10,308 nt of DNA from positions 1-10,308 of the forward strand of contig JAWLHS010000070.1 of assembly GCA_041690235.1 (NCBI GenBank), read 5' to 3'. Source of the DNA: SLSG01 sp041690235. Its GTDB lineage: Bacteria > Bacteroidota > Bacteroidia > Bacteroidales > UBA7960. Each line of letters begins with the position of its first letter. Position 1 is the first letter of the stretch. The position numbers and the translations under genes were made by a program. Under the pieces are notes generated by a model. It was not told the DNA's origin and searched no databases. It was given only the letters and a program-made list of their open reading frames with translations. This document shows positions 1 to 6,717 of this stretch, piece after piece.

Positions 1-638
1 AAAACGTCCCCTCCTTCCAGTGCGATGCCGGACTCCGGTTTTTTGCCCGGGTTTGGGTTGATGGTTTTGGAACTTAGCACGGGATGAAAGTCAAAAATGG
101 CTTCCATGATCAGGGTCTCCCGGAACCTTACATGGGAGGCCATGGAGGAGATGAATATTCCGTCATAGACAGGGATGCCTGCATCACGGGTGAAGAAAAA
201 GTTATGAAGGGGCTTGAGCGAGAATCGGTCTTTGCTCAGGAAGTTGGTCAGGCTGTTGTTTCTTACCCTGACGCCTTCGATAAGGGCAGCGGCCAGTGTT
301 TCATCATCGAGCCCGGAAAGGTAATCACTGATGCAGACCGCCATTTCATTTTTGCAGATATTCCGTATCAGGCTGTCCTTTACCTTCTCGTTTTTCAGCA
401 CATCCTTTAACAGCTCCTTGATCTCGAATGTACGGGAATAAAGATCCAGGATCCCTTTAAACTGATTGTATTCTTTTTGGGCAACAACCAGGTTAAGGAT
501 GTCACTGTATAATGCCCGTTCCGCATTTTCGGGGGTCATGTTCTCCACCTCCTGTCCCGGTGAGTGAATGATGACGCCCTCCAGTTCACCGATTTCTGAG
601 TAGATACTTGTCGGCATTTTATCCTGCATACTGCTCAT
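1..638 (-). CDS. arcA: Arginine deiminase family protein, C-terminus cut by window edge
   Basis: Only the first 212 residues are in the window; the frame is open to base 1. Seen: an N-terminal segment with the guanidino-modifying family pattern 'GELEGVIIHSPGQE', then 'TPENAERALYSDILN'. An FTRD motif lies at residues 149-152, followed by 'RFRET' near 171-175, and EGGDV begins at residue 208, just before the cut. In characterised arginine deiminases the FTRD Asp and the EGGD Glu and Asp bind the substrate guanidinium, and here they are D152, E208 and D211. The catalytic His and Cys would lie in the missing half, so activity cannot be judged. Expected reaction: L-arginine + water to L-citrulline + ammonia in the cytoplasm, at about 400 residues full length. 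The ATG at 638 is the first after an in-frame TGA; ATGs at 629 and 620 are also in frame. No Shine-Dalgarno sequence is seen. It is transcribed divergently from the M3 peptidase. Another amidinotransferase-fold enzyme is possible but less likely given the FTRD/EGGD pair. Confidence 0.86.
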   Translation of the reverse strand, partial: MSSMQDKMPTSIYSEIGELEGVIIHSPGQEVENMTPENAERALYSDILNLVVAQKEYNQFKGILDLYSRTFEIKELLKDVLKNEKVKDSLIRNICKNEMAVCISDYLSGLDDETLAAALIEGVRVRNNSLTNFLSKDRFSLKPLHNFFFTRDAGIPVYDGIFISSMASHVRFRETLIMEAIFDFHPVLSSKTINPNPGKKPESGIALEGGDV

Positions 639-724
639 TTTTTTGTGGGATCCCAGCGGTCAACTCATGTCAGGCCTTTTACCAGGTTTTGCAGACAATA
701 TTTGGCGAACGCCACTGTGGTACA

Positions 725-760
725 CAAAATTAACAAATATATCCAAAGCAGGTGAATCAA
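725..760 (-). promoter_or_regulatory. Candidate promoter(s) for the arginine deiminase gene
   Basis: Read on the minus strand, two 8-mers match the Bacteroidota -7 consensus TAnnTTTG perfectly: TATATTTG (741-734) and TAATTTTG (732-725). A TTG (760-758) lies 16 nt upstream of the first, a little closer than the usual 19-21 nt spacing for a -33 element. The region is AT-rich, unlike the flanking genes, and lies about 90-100 bp upstream of the deiminase ATG. The match is by consensus only; which box is used, if either, is not known. Confidence 0.45.
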
Positions 761-770
761 TAAATTGATT
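755..770. repeat. Perfect inverted repeat, possible operator
   Basis: AATCAAT-AA-ATTGATT has 7-bp arms around a 2-bp centre and does not extend further. It lies in the divergent intergenic region between the deiminase and peptidase genes. It covers the TTG that could serve as the -33 element of the deiminase promoter. Such placement suits a dimeric repressor or activator site, but a 16-bp AT-rich palindrome can arise by chance. Too short and AT-rich for a terminator. Confidence 0.35.
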
Positions 771-840
771 AAACTTGCAGGTATTTTTCAGAAAAAAATC
801 CCCTGGCTGCAACAAAACCCATTTTTAATCCTTATGTAAG

Positions 841-2931
841 ATGAACCGTTTTATAAAAACCCTGGCGATTATGACACTATCATTGTCGGGTTGTGTGAAT
901 GATCACAATCCACTGCTTTCTGAGTTTACCACCCCTTATGGCACACCGCCCTTTGATCTGATCAAACACGGGCATTATGTTCCTGCATTTAAAACAGCCA
1001 TTGAGCAGGGACTGAAGGAAGTTGAGGCCATCGCTGCGGCCCAGGATGTTCCCACCTTTCAAAACACCATAGAAGCCTTGTCCTATAGCGGGGAACTGCT
1101 GTCGAGGGTCAGTGATGTGTTTTACAACCTGACCAGTGCCGAAACGGATGCGCAAATGCAGGAAATTGCCCGGGAAGTGGCCCCCCTGGTGTCTGATTAT
1201 GCAAACGATATTCTTTTCAACAAAGCCCTGTTCGAGCGGGTGAAGGCCGTTTATGACCAGGGAGGCGGACCGGATCTTGGCCCGGAGCAACTGACCCTGT
1301 TGGAGAAAACCTATAAGGGCTTTGCGCGCAATGGCGCCAACCTGGATGAGGCCGGACAGGAACGGCTGCGGGCGATCTCCCGGGAGTTGTCGGATCTCTC
1401 CCTGCGGTTTCAGGACAATGTTTTGGCGGAGACCAATGCCTTTGTATTGCACGTCACCGATGAAGCGGACCTGTCCGGTTTGCCTGAGTCAGCCCTGGAA
1501 GCTGCTGCCCAGCTGGCCAACAGCAAAGACCTGGAGGGCTGGGCCTTTTCATTACAGGCCCCGAGCTTCGGACCATTTATGCAGTATGCCGACAAGCGAG
1601 ACCTCAGGGAGCAGCTTTACATGGCCTATTCCATGCGGGCCAACCAGGGCAATGAAAACGACAATGTTGAGGTGCTGCGAAGGATTGCCAATCTTCGACT
1701 GGAGCGTGCCAGGCTGCTTGGCTATCCGACCCATGCCCATTTTGTGCTGGAGGAACGCATGGCAGAAAACCCGGCAAAAGTTAATGAACTGCTTAACCAA
1801 CTGCTCACAGCGGCCCGTCCGACCGCCGAAAAAGAACTGGCCGAAGTGAAGCGTCTGGCTGGGGAATCGATGGACGGCATTGAGGTGATGCCGTGGGACT
1901 GGAGTTATTATTCAGAAAAGCTTCGCAAGCAACGTTTTGACCTTGACGAAGAAGCCCTCCGTCCTTATTTTGAACTAGAGGCGGTGAAACGGGGCATTTT
2001 TGAGCTGACCGGCAGACTATGGGGGCTTCAATATGTGAGGAACGAAAGCATTCCTGTTTACCACAGTGATGTAAATGTTTACGAAGTCTATGATGAAGCG
2101 GATCAATTTCTGGCCATTCTTTACCTGGACTTTTTTCCGCGTGAGGGAAAGAGCCCGGGGGCATGGATGACCAGTTTCCGGTCTCAGCATAAAAAAAACG
2201 GGGTGGATACCAGGCCCCAAATCTCTGTGGTGTGCAATTTCAGCAAACCCACCGATACCAAACCTTCCCTTCTGACTTTCAATGAAGTCAGAACTTTCTT
2301 GCATGAATTTGGTCACGCCCTGCATGGCATGCTTTCGGATGTAACCTATCCAGACCTCTCCGGAACAAGCGTTTACCGGGACTTTGTGGAACTGCCCTCC
2401 ATGATCATGGAGAACTGGGCCCTGGAGCGGGAGTTCCTCGACCTGTTTGCCGTTCACTATGAAACAGGGGAGCGCATCCCGGAGGAGATGGTGGAAAAGA
2501 TCATTCAGGCCAGAAACTTCAATGCGGGTTATGGCATCTTGAGGCAATTGAGCTTTGGATTGAATGACATGGCATGGCATGGCATCGAAGCCCCGGTCGA
2601 ATCGGATGTCCTTGCTTTTGAGCGCCAGGCCATGCAGCCGGCAAGCCTGTTGCCGGTCATCGACGGAGTCATGTTCAGTCCGCTGTTCGCACACATCTTT
2701 GCCGGAGGATATGCAGCGGGTTACTACAGCTATAAATGGTCGGAAGTTCTGGACGCCGATGCCTTCCGGGTTTTCAGCGAAAATGGTATCTTTGACAAAG
2801 CCACGGCTGCTTCGTTCCGCGACAATATACTGGCAAAGGGCGGGTCAGAACATCCCATGAAGCTCTATAAGCGGTTTCGCGGGCAGGAGCCCTCGGTAGA
2901 CGCCTTGCTTGAAAGAGACGGGCTGAAATAA
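841..2931 (+). CDS. M3 family zinc metallopeptidase, lipoprotein (Dcp/oligopeptidase A-like)
   Basis: A 696-residue thimet-oligopeptidase-family enzyme expected to cleave short peptides. Dcp itself removes C-terminal dipeptides, and oligopeptidase A is an endopeptidase; sequence alone does not decide between them. Seen: the zinc site HEFGH at residues 488-492, with the third ligand expected at E517 in 'DFVELPS', 29 residues after the first His as in E. coli Dcp. A C-terminal 'GGYAAGYYSYKW' block around 622-633 carries the tyrosines (Y624, Y631) that line the active site in this family. Length fits the family (about 680-720). The N-terminus (MNRFIKTLAIMTLSLSGC) is a short basic segment, a hydrophobic stretch and a lipobox ending at C18. 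This predicts a lipid-anchored envelope protein, unlike the cytosolic E. coli enzymes. The ATG at 841 is chosen because it supplies this signal; no Shine-Dalgarno sequence is present. purD follows after 38 bp, so co-transcription is possible. Confidence 0.93.
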   Translation: MNRFIKTLAIMTLSLSGCVNDHNPLLSEFTTPYGTPPFDLIKHGHYVPAFKTAIEQGLKEVEAIAAAQDVPTFQNTIEALSYSGELLSRVSDVFYNLTSAETDAQMQEIAREVAPLVSDYANDILFNKALFERVKAVYDQGGGPDLGPEQLTLLEKTYKGFARNGANLDEAGQERLRAISRELSDLSLRFQDNVLAETNAFVLHVTDEADLSGLPESALEAAAQLANSKDLEGWAFSLQAPSFGPFMQYADKRDLREQLYMAYSMRANQGNENDNVEVLRRIANLRLERARLLGYPTHAHFVLEERMAENPAKVNELLNQLLTAARPTAEKELAEVKRLAGESMDGIEVMPWDWSYYSEKLRKQRFDLDEEALRPYFELEAVKRGIFELTGRLWGLQYVRNESIPVYHSDVNVYEVYDEADQFLAILYLDFFPREGKSPGAWMTSFRSQHKKNGVDTRPQISVVCNFSKPTDTKPSLLTFNEVRTFLHEFGHALHGMLSDVTYPDLSGTSVYRDFVELPSMIMENWALEREFLDLFAVHYETGERIPEEMVEKIIQARNFNAGYGILRQLSFGLNDMAWHGIEAPVESDVLAFERQAMQPASLLPVIDGVMFSPLFAHIFAGGYAAGYYSYKWSEVLDADAFRVFSENGIFDKATAASFRDNILAKGGSEHPMKLYKRFRGQEPSVDALLERDGLK

Positions 2932-2969
2932 GTTGATCGTACCGAAAATCATTGTTCAAAAATTAGCAA

Positions 2970-4247
2970 ATGAACGTTCTGATACTGGGAAGCGGTGGAA
3001 GGGAACATGCCATGGCATGGAAGATATCCCAGAGTCCCCGCTGCAAAAAGCTTTATATCGCTCCGGGCAATCCGGGCACCGCGCTTTGCGGAGAAAATGT
3101 GCCCCTTCAATTGAATGATTTTCCTGCCATCGGGAAGTTTGCGAAAGACCATGCCATTGATTTGGTGGTGGTCGGTCCCGAGGAACCCCTGGTGAAAGGA
3201 ATGGCCGATTATTTCTCAAGGGACGCAGCCCTGAAGAATCTCCTGTTTGTCGGTCCCACGGCCGGTGGCGCACGCCTGGAAGGCAGCAAGGCCTTTGCCA
3301 AAGGTTTTATGAGGCGCCACGGGATTCCCACTGCTGCCTACCGGTCTTTTACACGGGAATCGGTTGAGCAGGGCAAGGCTTTTCTGCAGTCCATGGCCGC
3401 CCCTTACGTTTTGAAGGCCGACGGACTGGCTGCAGGGAAGGGCGTCATTATCTGTGATTCGCTCAACGAAGCATACGAAACCCTTGATGAGATGCTTTGC
3501 AGCGAATTATTCGGACAGGCTTCTGCCACCGTGGTGATTGAAGAGTTCCTGCAAGGACGGGAAGTGTCCGTTTTTATTGTAACAGACGGGAAATCATACG
3601 TGATGCTGCCGGCGGCCAAGGATTACAAGCGCATTGGAGAGGAGGATACCGGACCCAATACCGGGGGCATGGGCGCTGTTTCACCGGTTCCCTTCGCCGA
3701 TAAAAAATTTATGGCAAAGGTGGAAGAGCGGATTATCAGGCCCACCATTGGCGGTTTGATTAAAGAAGGAGTTGCTTATTGCGGGTTTATTTTCTTCGGA
3801 CTCATGGAGGTGGATGGCGATCCGTTTGTGATTGAATACAATGTGCGCCTTGGTGACCCGGAGGCCGAAGCCATCCTGCCCAGGATATCCTCCGATTTTC
3901 TGGATCTGATGGAGGCAGCCGCTAAGGGGGCGCTGGACAAACACCGGCTGATCATTTCCTTGCAGCATGCCGCCACCGTCGTGCTTGCATCGGGGGGATA
4001 TCCGGGGAATTATGAAACGGGCTTTCCGCTGTTCAATCTGGAACATACCGAAGGCAGTCAGGTGTTCTACGCCGGAGTGAAAAGGGAAGGTGGAAGTCTG
4101 AAAACCAGTGGTGGAAGGGTCCTGGCCATTACCTCCCTGGGGGGCGACACTGCCAAGGCCCTAAAAGCCAGCTACGCCACCGCCCGTTTGGTGGATTTCA
4201 GGGGGAAGTATTGTCGCTATGATATCGGGAAAGACCTTTTGCCCTGA
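2970..4247 (+). CDS. purD: Phosphoribosylamine--glycine ligase (GAR synthetase)
   Basis: Catalyses ATP-dependent joining of glycine to 5-phosphoribosylamine, step 2 of de novo purine synthesis, in the cytoplasm. At 425 residues it is full length. Seen in order: the N-terminal Rossmann-like motif 'LILGSGGREHA' (4-14), 'VVVGPEEPLVKG' (66-77), and ATP-grasp segments 'YVLKADGLAAGKGV' (146-159), 'EEFLQGREVSVF' (191-202), 'NTGGMGAVSPVP' (230-241) and the metal-binding 'EYNVRLGDPEAE' (289-300). A C-terminal domain with 'SGGYPGNYETG' (341-351) and 'TSGGRVLAI' (379-387) closes the protein. The last ATP-grasp block has YNVRLGDPE where many bacteria have FN.RFGDPE, a variant I associate with Bacteroidota. 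The start is the ATG before 'NVLILGSGG', which needs no extension. No Shine-Dalgarno sequence is visible. The membrane-protein gene begins 18 bp after its stop, so the two are very likely co-transcribed. No feature suggests loss of function. Confidence 0.97.
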   Translation: MNVLILGSGGREHAMAWKISQSPRCKKLYIAPGNPGTALCGENVPLQLNDFPAIGKFAKDHAIDLVVVGPEEPLVKGMADYFSRDAALKNLLFVGPTAGGARLEGSKAFAKGFMRRHGIPTAAYRSFTRESVEQGKAFLQSMAAPYVLKADGLAAGKGVIICDSLNEAYETLDEMLCSELFGQASATVVIEEFLQGREVSVFIVTDGKSYVMLPAAKDYKRIGEEDTGPNTGGMGAVSPVPFADKKFMAKVEERIIRPTIGGLIKEGVAYCGFIFFGLMEVDGDPFVIEYNVRLGDPEAEAILPRISSDFLDLMEAAAKGALDKHRLIISLQHAATVVLASGGYPGNYETGFPLFNLEHTEGSQVFYAGVKREGGSLKTSGGRVLAITSLGGDTAKALKASYATARLVDFRGKYCRYDIGKDLLP

Positions 4248-4265
4248 CCACTAAAGGCCCGAACC

Positions 4266-5249
4266 ATGTTTTTGCGCTTTTTTCGTAAGTTCAGCACAGC
4301 CACACCCTTTTTATTGGTTTTCGTGGGACTGGCCCTCTGGATGGATGGATGGCCCGGCCAGGCGCCCGCTATTATTCCATCAAGTCCGGCTCCCCTGTTT
4401 CAGGCCATCGAACACCTCTTCGTGCAATATCCCGCCCCGGGCTTTTTCATCGCCCTGGTCTTTCTGGTTGGTCAGGCCTTCTATCTCAACTTCATTGTCA
4501 CCTCTCAGGGATTGCTCGACAGGCAATCCTTTTTGACGGCCATTATTTATATCGTGCTGATGAGCAGCCACCCCGGTTTGCTGCATCTGCATCCGGCACT
4601 CATTTCCAATTTCTTTTTGATGATTGCCCTCCATCAGGTGTTTAAATCCTATAAGGAGGATACCGTGCTGGTTGAGGTGTTCAATGTCGGAATGCTGATT
4701 GCGTTGGCCGGACTGTTTTACTATCCTGCCCTGCTGTTTTTGCTTTTCCTGTTCATCAGCTTGTTTATATTTTTTCTTTTCAGCCTTAGGAGCGTTATTG
4801 CTGCATTCATGGGATTTGCGGCTCCATTTTTTTTTGTGGCCGTGTATTTTTTTCTGGCCGACTCCTTGCCCAATCTCCTGGAAAACCTTTCGGCCGGGAT
4901 TGATATGGTTCGTTTTCCGGCCTTTCGTTTTTCCCCCTGGTCAGCCGTTTTGCTGGTTGCCCTGGGTGTGATCGGCTTGCTTTCTTATGCCCACCTGGTG
5001 TTCTCCCATATTCCGGACAAACCAATACGTATTCGTAAGCGGTTTTGGGTGCTGGTGTATTTCTTCCTGACTTCCCTGCTTAGCATTTTTATTGTGGCCA
5101 ATTTTCAATTTTTTCACCTCGCCCTGGTTTTTCTTCCGCTGTCTGTCGGAATGGCGGTTTTTTTTCAGCAGGCCCGCAGCAAACGGTTATCGGAGATGGT
5201 GTTCCTGCTTCTGATTGTGATCATATTGCTGGGCAAGTGGGCGGCTTAG
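4266..5249 (+). CDS. Polytopic membrane protein of unknown function, probably DUF6427 family
   Basis: A 327-residue, strongly hydrophobic protein. By eye there are about nine to eleven membrane segments, the clearest near residues 13-27, 58-77, 107-123, 135-172, 174-197, 222-245, 261-281, 284-301 and 308-324. Loops are short, with positive clusters at 'RFFRK' (4-8), 'RIRKR' (256-260) and 'RSKR' (305-308). I see no catalytic motif, ATPase site or transporter signature. Length, the 'F.K....PF' start and the position next to purD resemble the Bacteroidota membrane proteins named DUF6427; this assignment is from memory and unverified. Function is unknown, and a role in purine metabolism or transport is only suggested by the neighbours. 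It starts 18 bp after purD. The ATG at 4266 precedes the first membrane segment directly. Long T tracts (nine Ts at 4827-4835, seven at 4847-4853) encode Phe runs, and the frame is intact through them. Confidence 0.8.
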   Translation: MFLRFFRKFSTATPFLLVFVGLALWMDGWPGQAPAIIPSSPAPLFQAIEHLFVQYPAPGFFIALVFLVGQAFYLNFIVTSQGLLDRQSFLTAIIYIVLMSSHPGLLHLHPALISNFFLMIALHQVFKSYKEDTVLVEVFNVGMLIALAGLFYYPALLFLLFLFISLFIFFLFSLRSVIAAFMGFAAPFFFVAVYFFLADSLPNLLENLSAGIDMVRFPAFRFSPWSAVLLVALGVIGLLSYAHLVFSHIPDKPIRIRKRFWVLVYFFLTSLLSIFIVANFQFFHLALVFLPLSVGMAVFFQQARSKRLSEMVFLLLIVIILLGKWAA

Positions 5250-5273
5250 TCAGCGGTTTTTTTCATACCTTTG
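5246..5273 (+). promoter_or_regulatory. Candidate Bacteroidota promoter for purQ
   Basis: TACCTTTG at 5266-5273 is a perfect match to the -7 consensus TAnnTTTG and lies just after the stop of the membrane-protein gene. The -33 region is poor: TTA at 5246-5248, 17 nt upstream, instead of TTG at 19-21 nt. Initiation would fall near 5280, giving a leader of about 90 nt before purQ. The 120-bp gap here, against 18 bp between the two preceding genes, also supports a separate transcript start. Confidence 0.5.
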
Positions 5274-5279
5274 CGGGGT

Positions 5280-5369
5280 GTTTTTTTGTCGTCCGGAAGG
5301 TTTTTTGGGACATCCTGTTTGAACCCAGGCCAACCCATACCGGTCGCATGGTATTAAAAATGTTTTGAG
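5280..5369 (+). other. Probable purQ leader, T-rich, no recognised riboswitch
   Basis: The predicted untranslated leader of purQ. It contains a seven-T run at 5281-5287 and a six-T run at 5301-5306; another seven-T run (5257-5263) lies in the promoter just before it. GGTT and GGG at 5299-5309 could pair in nested fashion with CCC and AACC around 5324-5335, but the helix would be interrupted by unpaired bases. I do not see the conserved core of a purine riboswitch or any other known leader element. No Shine-Dalgarno sequence precedes the ATG at 5370. Confidence 0.3.
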
Positions 5370-6080
5370 ATGAAATTTGGTGTTGTTGTTTTTCCTGGCT
5401 CCAACTGCGACCATGACATGATTTACGTCCTGAAAAAGTTGTTGGGCCAGAAAGTGGTTGCATTGTGGCACAAAGACACTGACCTGCAGGCTTGCGATTT
5501 TATCGTTTTACCCGGGGGCTTCTCCTATGGAGATTACCTTCGTTCGGGTGCCATTGCACGGTTTTCCCCCATCATGAACGCTGTCATTGCCTTTGCCAAA
5601 AAGGGCGGGCATGTATTGGGCATTTGCAATGGGTTCCAGATTTTGTGTGAGGCCCATTTATTGCCCGGGGTTCTGCTGCATAACCCCAGCCACCGTTTTA
5701 TTTGCCGCAATACATTTATTCGCAGTGAAACCACCAACAGCCTGGTCACTGCTTCGACCCTCCCCGGGACCCCATTAAAGATTCCCATCGCTCACGGAGA
5801 GGGGCGATTTTATGCTTCCGAAGAGGTGATCCGGGATCTGAATGATAATGATCAGGTACTTTTCAGGTATTGTGACGCCTCCGGCGAATTATCACCTCTG
5901 GCAAACCCCAATGGCTCTGTGGATCATATTGCAGGCATTTGCAATCCCGGTCGAAATGTTTTTGGAATGATGCCCCATCCGGAAAGGGCTGCGGATTCGG
6001 CATTGAATAATACCGACGGCCTCCGCATCTTTGAAGGGATCATTCATTCCCTCGCCAAATCAACATGCAAACCCGGTTAA
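5370..6080 (+). CDS. purQ: Phosphoribosylformylglycinamidine synthase, glutaminase subunit PurQ
   Basis: Class I glutamine amidotransferase subunit of FGAM synthase (step 4 of de novo purine synthesis). It releases ammonia from glutamine and channels it to the PurL synthetase subunit, with PurS as the third partner. Seen: the PurQ-type start 'GVVVFPGSNCDHD' (4-16), the oxyanion motif 'LPGGFSYGDYLRSG' (47-60), the nucleophile elbow 'GICNGFQ' with C86, 'IAHGEGRF' (140-147), and 'MPHPERA' with the catalytic H203 and E205. At 236 residues it is the stand-alone small subunit, not the C-terminal domain of a large fused PurL; purL and purS are not in the window. The ATG at 5370 directly precedes the conserved first strand. 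It probably has its own promoter and overlaps the next gene by 16 nt. All catalytic residues are present. Confidence 0.96.
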   Translation: MKFGVVVFPGSNCDHDMIYVLKKLLGQKVVALWHKDTDLQACDFIVLPGGFSYGDYLRSGAIARFSPIMNAVIAFAKKGGHVLGICNGFQILCEAHLLPGVLLHNPSHRFICRNTFIRSETTNSLVTASTLPGTPLKIPIAHGEGRFYASEEVIRDLNDNDQVLFRYCDASGELSPLANPNGSVDHIAGICNPGRNVFGMMPHPERAADSALNNTDGLRIFEGIIHSLAKSTCKPG

Positions 6081-6679
6081 AGTACCATTACGGCAAGGTT
6101 TTTCCGGAAGCTGGCTGTGATGAGGCCGGAAGGGGCTGTCTCGCCGGACCGGTAGTGGCTGCGGCTGTGATACTGCCTGATCAGGCGCCGGGCGATCTGC
6201 TCAGGGTGCTGAACGATTCCAAGAAGTTGTCCGTGCAAACCCGGCTTGAATTGCGCCTTTTGATTGAGGAGCAGGCACTGGCCTTCGGGGTGGCCATGGT
6301 GGATAATGTCGAAATTGACCGCATAAACATATTGAATGCCAGCATCAAGGCCATGCACCTGGCCATACGGCAGCTCATCCCACAACCAGGCTTCCTGCTC
6401 ATCGACGGAAACCGGTTTAAGGCCTACGGGGATATCCCTCATCAATGCATCGTTAAGGGGGATGGGAGATATGCATCCGTGGCCGCTGCTTCGATATTGG
6501 CAAAAACCTGGCGGGATGCCTATATGCAGGTTCAGCACGAGAAGTACCCGGACTATGGCTGGAACTACAACAAGGGTTATCCCACGCCGGCACATAAACT
6601 GGGCATGAGGCAACAGGGGATCACCCCACTCCATCGCCGGTCGTTCAAACCTGTCTGCCAGCTTGAAATGGCGTTTTGA
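6065..6679 (+). CDS. rnhB: Ribonuclease HII
   Basis: Endonuclease that cuts the RNA strand of RNA-DNA hybrids and starts removal of single ribonucleotides from DNA. Seen: 'AGCDEAGRGCLAGPVVAAAV' (16-35) with the first two catalytic acids D19 and E20, 'LNDSKKLS' (49-56), 'LLIDGN' with D114, 'KGDGRYASVAAASILAK' with D133, and the C-terminal 'HRRSFKP' (190-196). The four acids D19, E20, D114 and D133 match the DEDD set of the family. At 204 residues the length is normal. The start codon lies inside the end of purQ in another frame (16-nt overlap). It is the only ATG upstream of the catalytic DE, since the next Met is residue 78, so the overlap is real and suggests translational coupling. tex begins 38 nt after the stop. 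The link to purQ is likely co-transcription and does not imply a shared pathway. Confidence 0.97.
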   Translation: MQTRLKYHYGKVFPEAGCDEAGRGCLAGPVVAAAVILPDQAPGDLLRVLNDSKKLSVQTRLELRLLIEEQALAFGVAMVDNVEIDRINILNASIKAMHLAIRQLIPQPGFLLIDGNRFKAYGDIPHQCIVKGDGRYASVAAASILAKTWRDAYMQVQHEKYPDYGWNYNKGYPTPAHKLGMRQQGITPLHRRSFKPVCQLEMAF

Positions 6680-6717
6680 TATCAAGCAGGGGCAATCCAT
6701 TTTTCAAACCGAACCAT

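Noticed and set aside
84..410. Open frame of 108 codons on the plus strand
   Set aside because: It lies antisense to the arginine deiminase gene, whose frame carries clear family motifs. The plus-strand translation shows none.
2568..2585. Tandem CATGG repeat, 3.6 copies
   Set aside because: It encodes 'DMAWHGIE', which resembles the 'DM.WH..E' segment of M3 peptidases, so selection on protein explains it. Too short to call a repeat element.
2017..2694. Long open frame (225 codons) on the minus strand
   Set aside because: It is antisense to the zinc-site region of the M3 peptidase, and its translation resembles no known family.
6077..6700. Open frame of 207 codons antisense to rnhB
   Set aside because: It mirrors the conserved rnhB frame almost exactly, and its translation has no recognisable domain.
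6676..6717. Upstream TTG start for tex
   Set aside because: It would add 14 residues with no family likeness and overlap the rnhB stop. The ATG at 6718 gives the usual Tex N-terminus.
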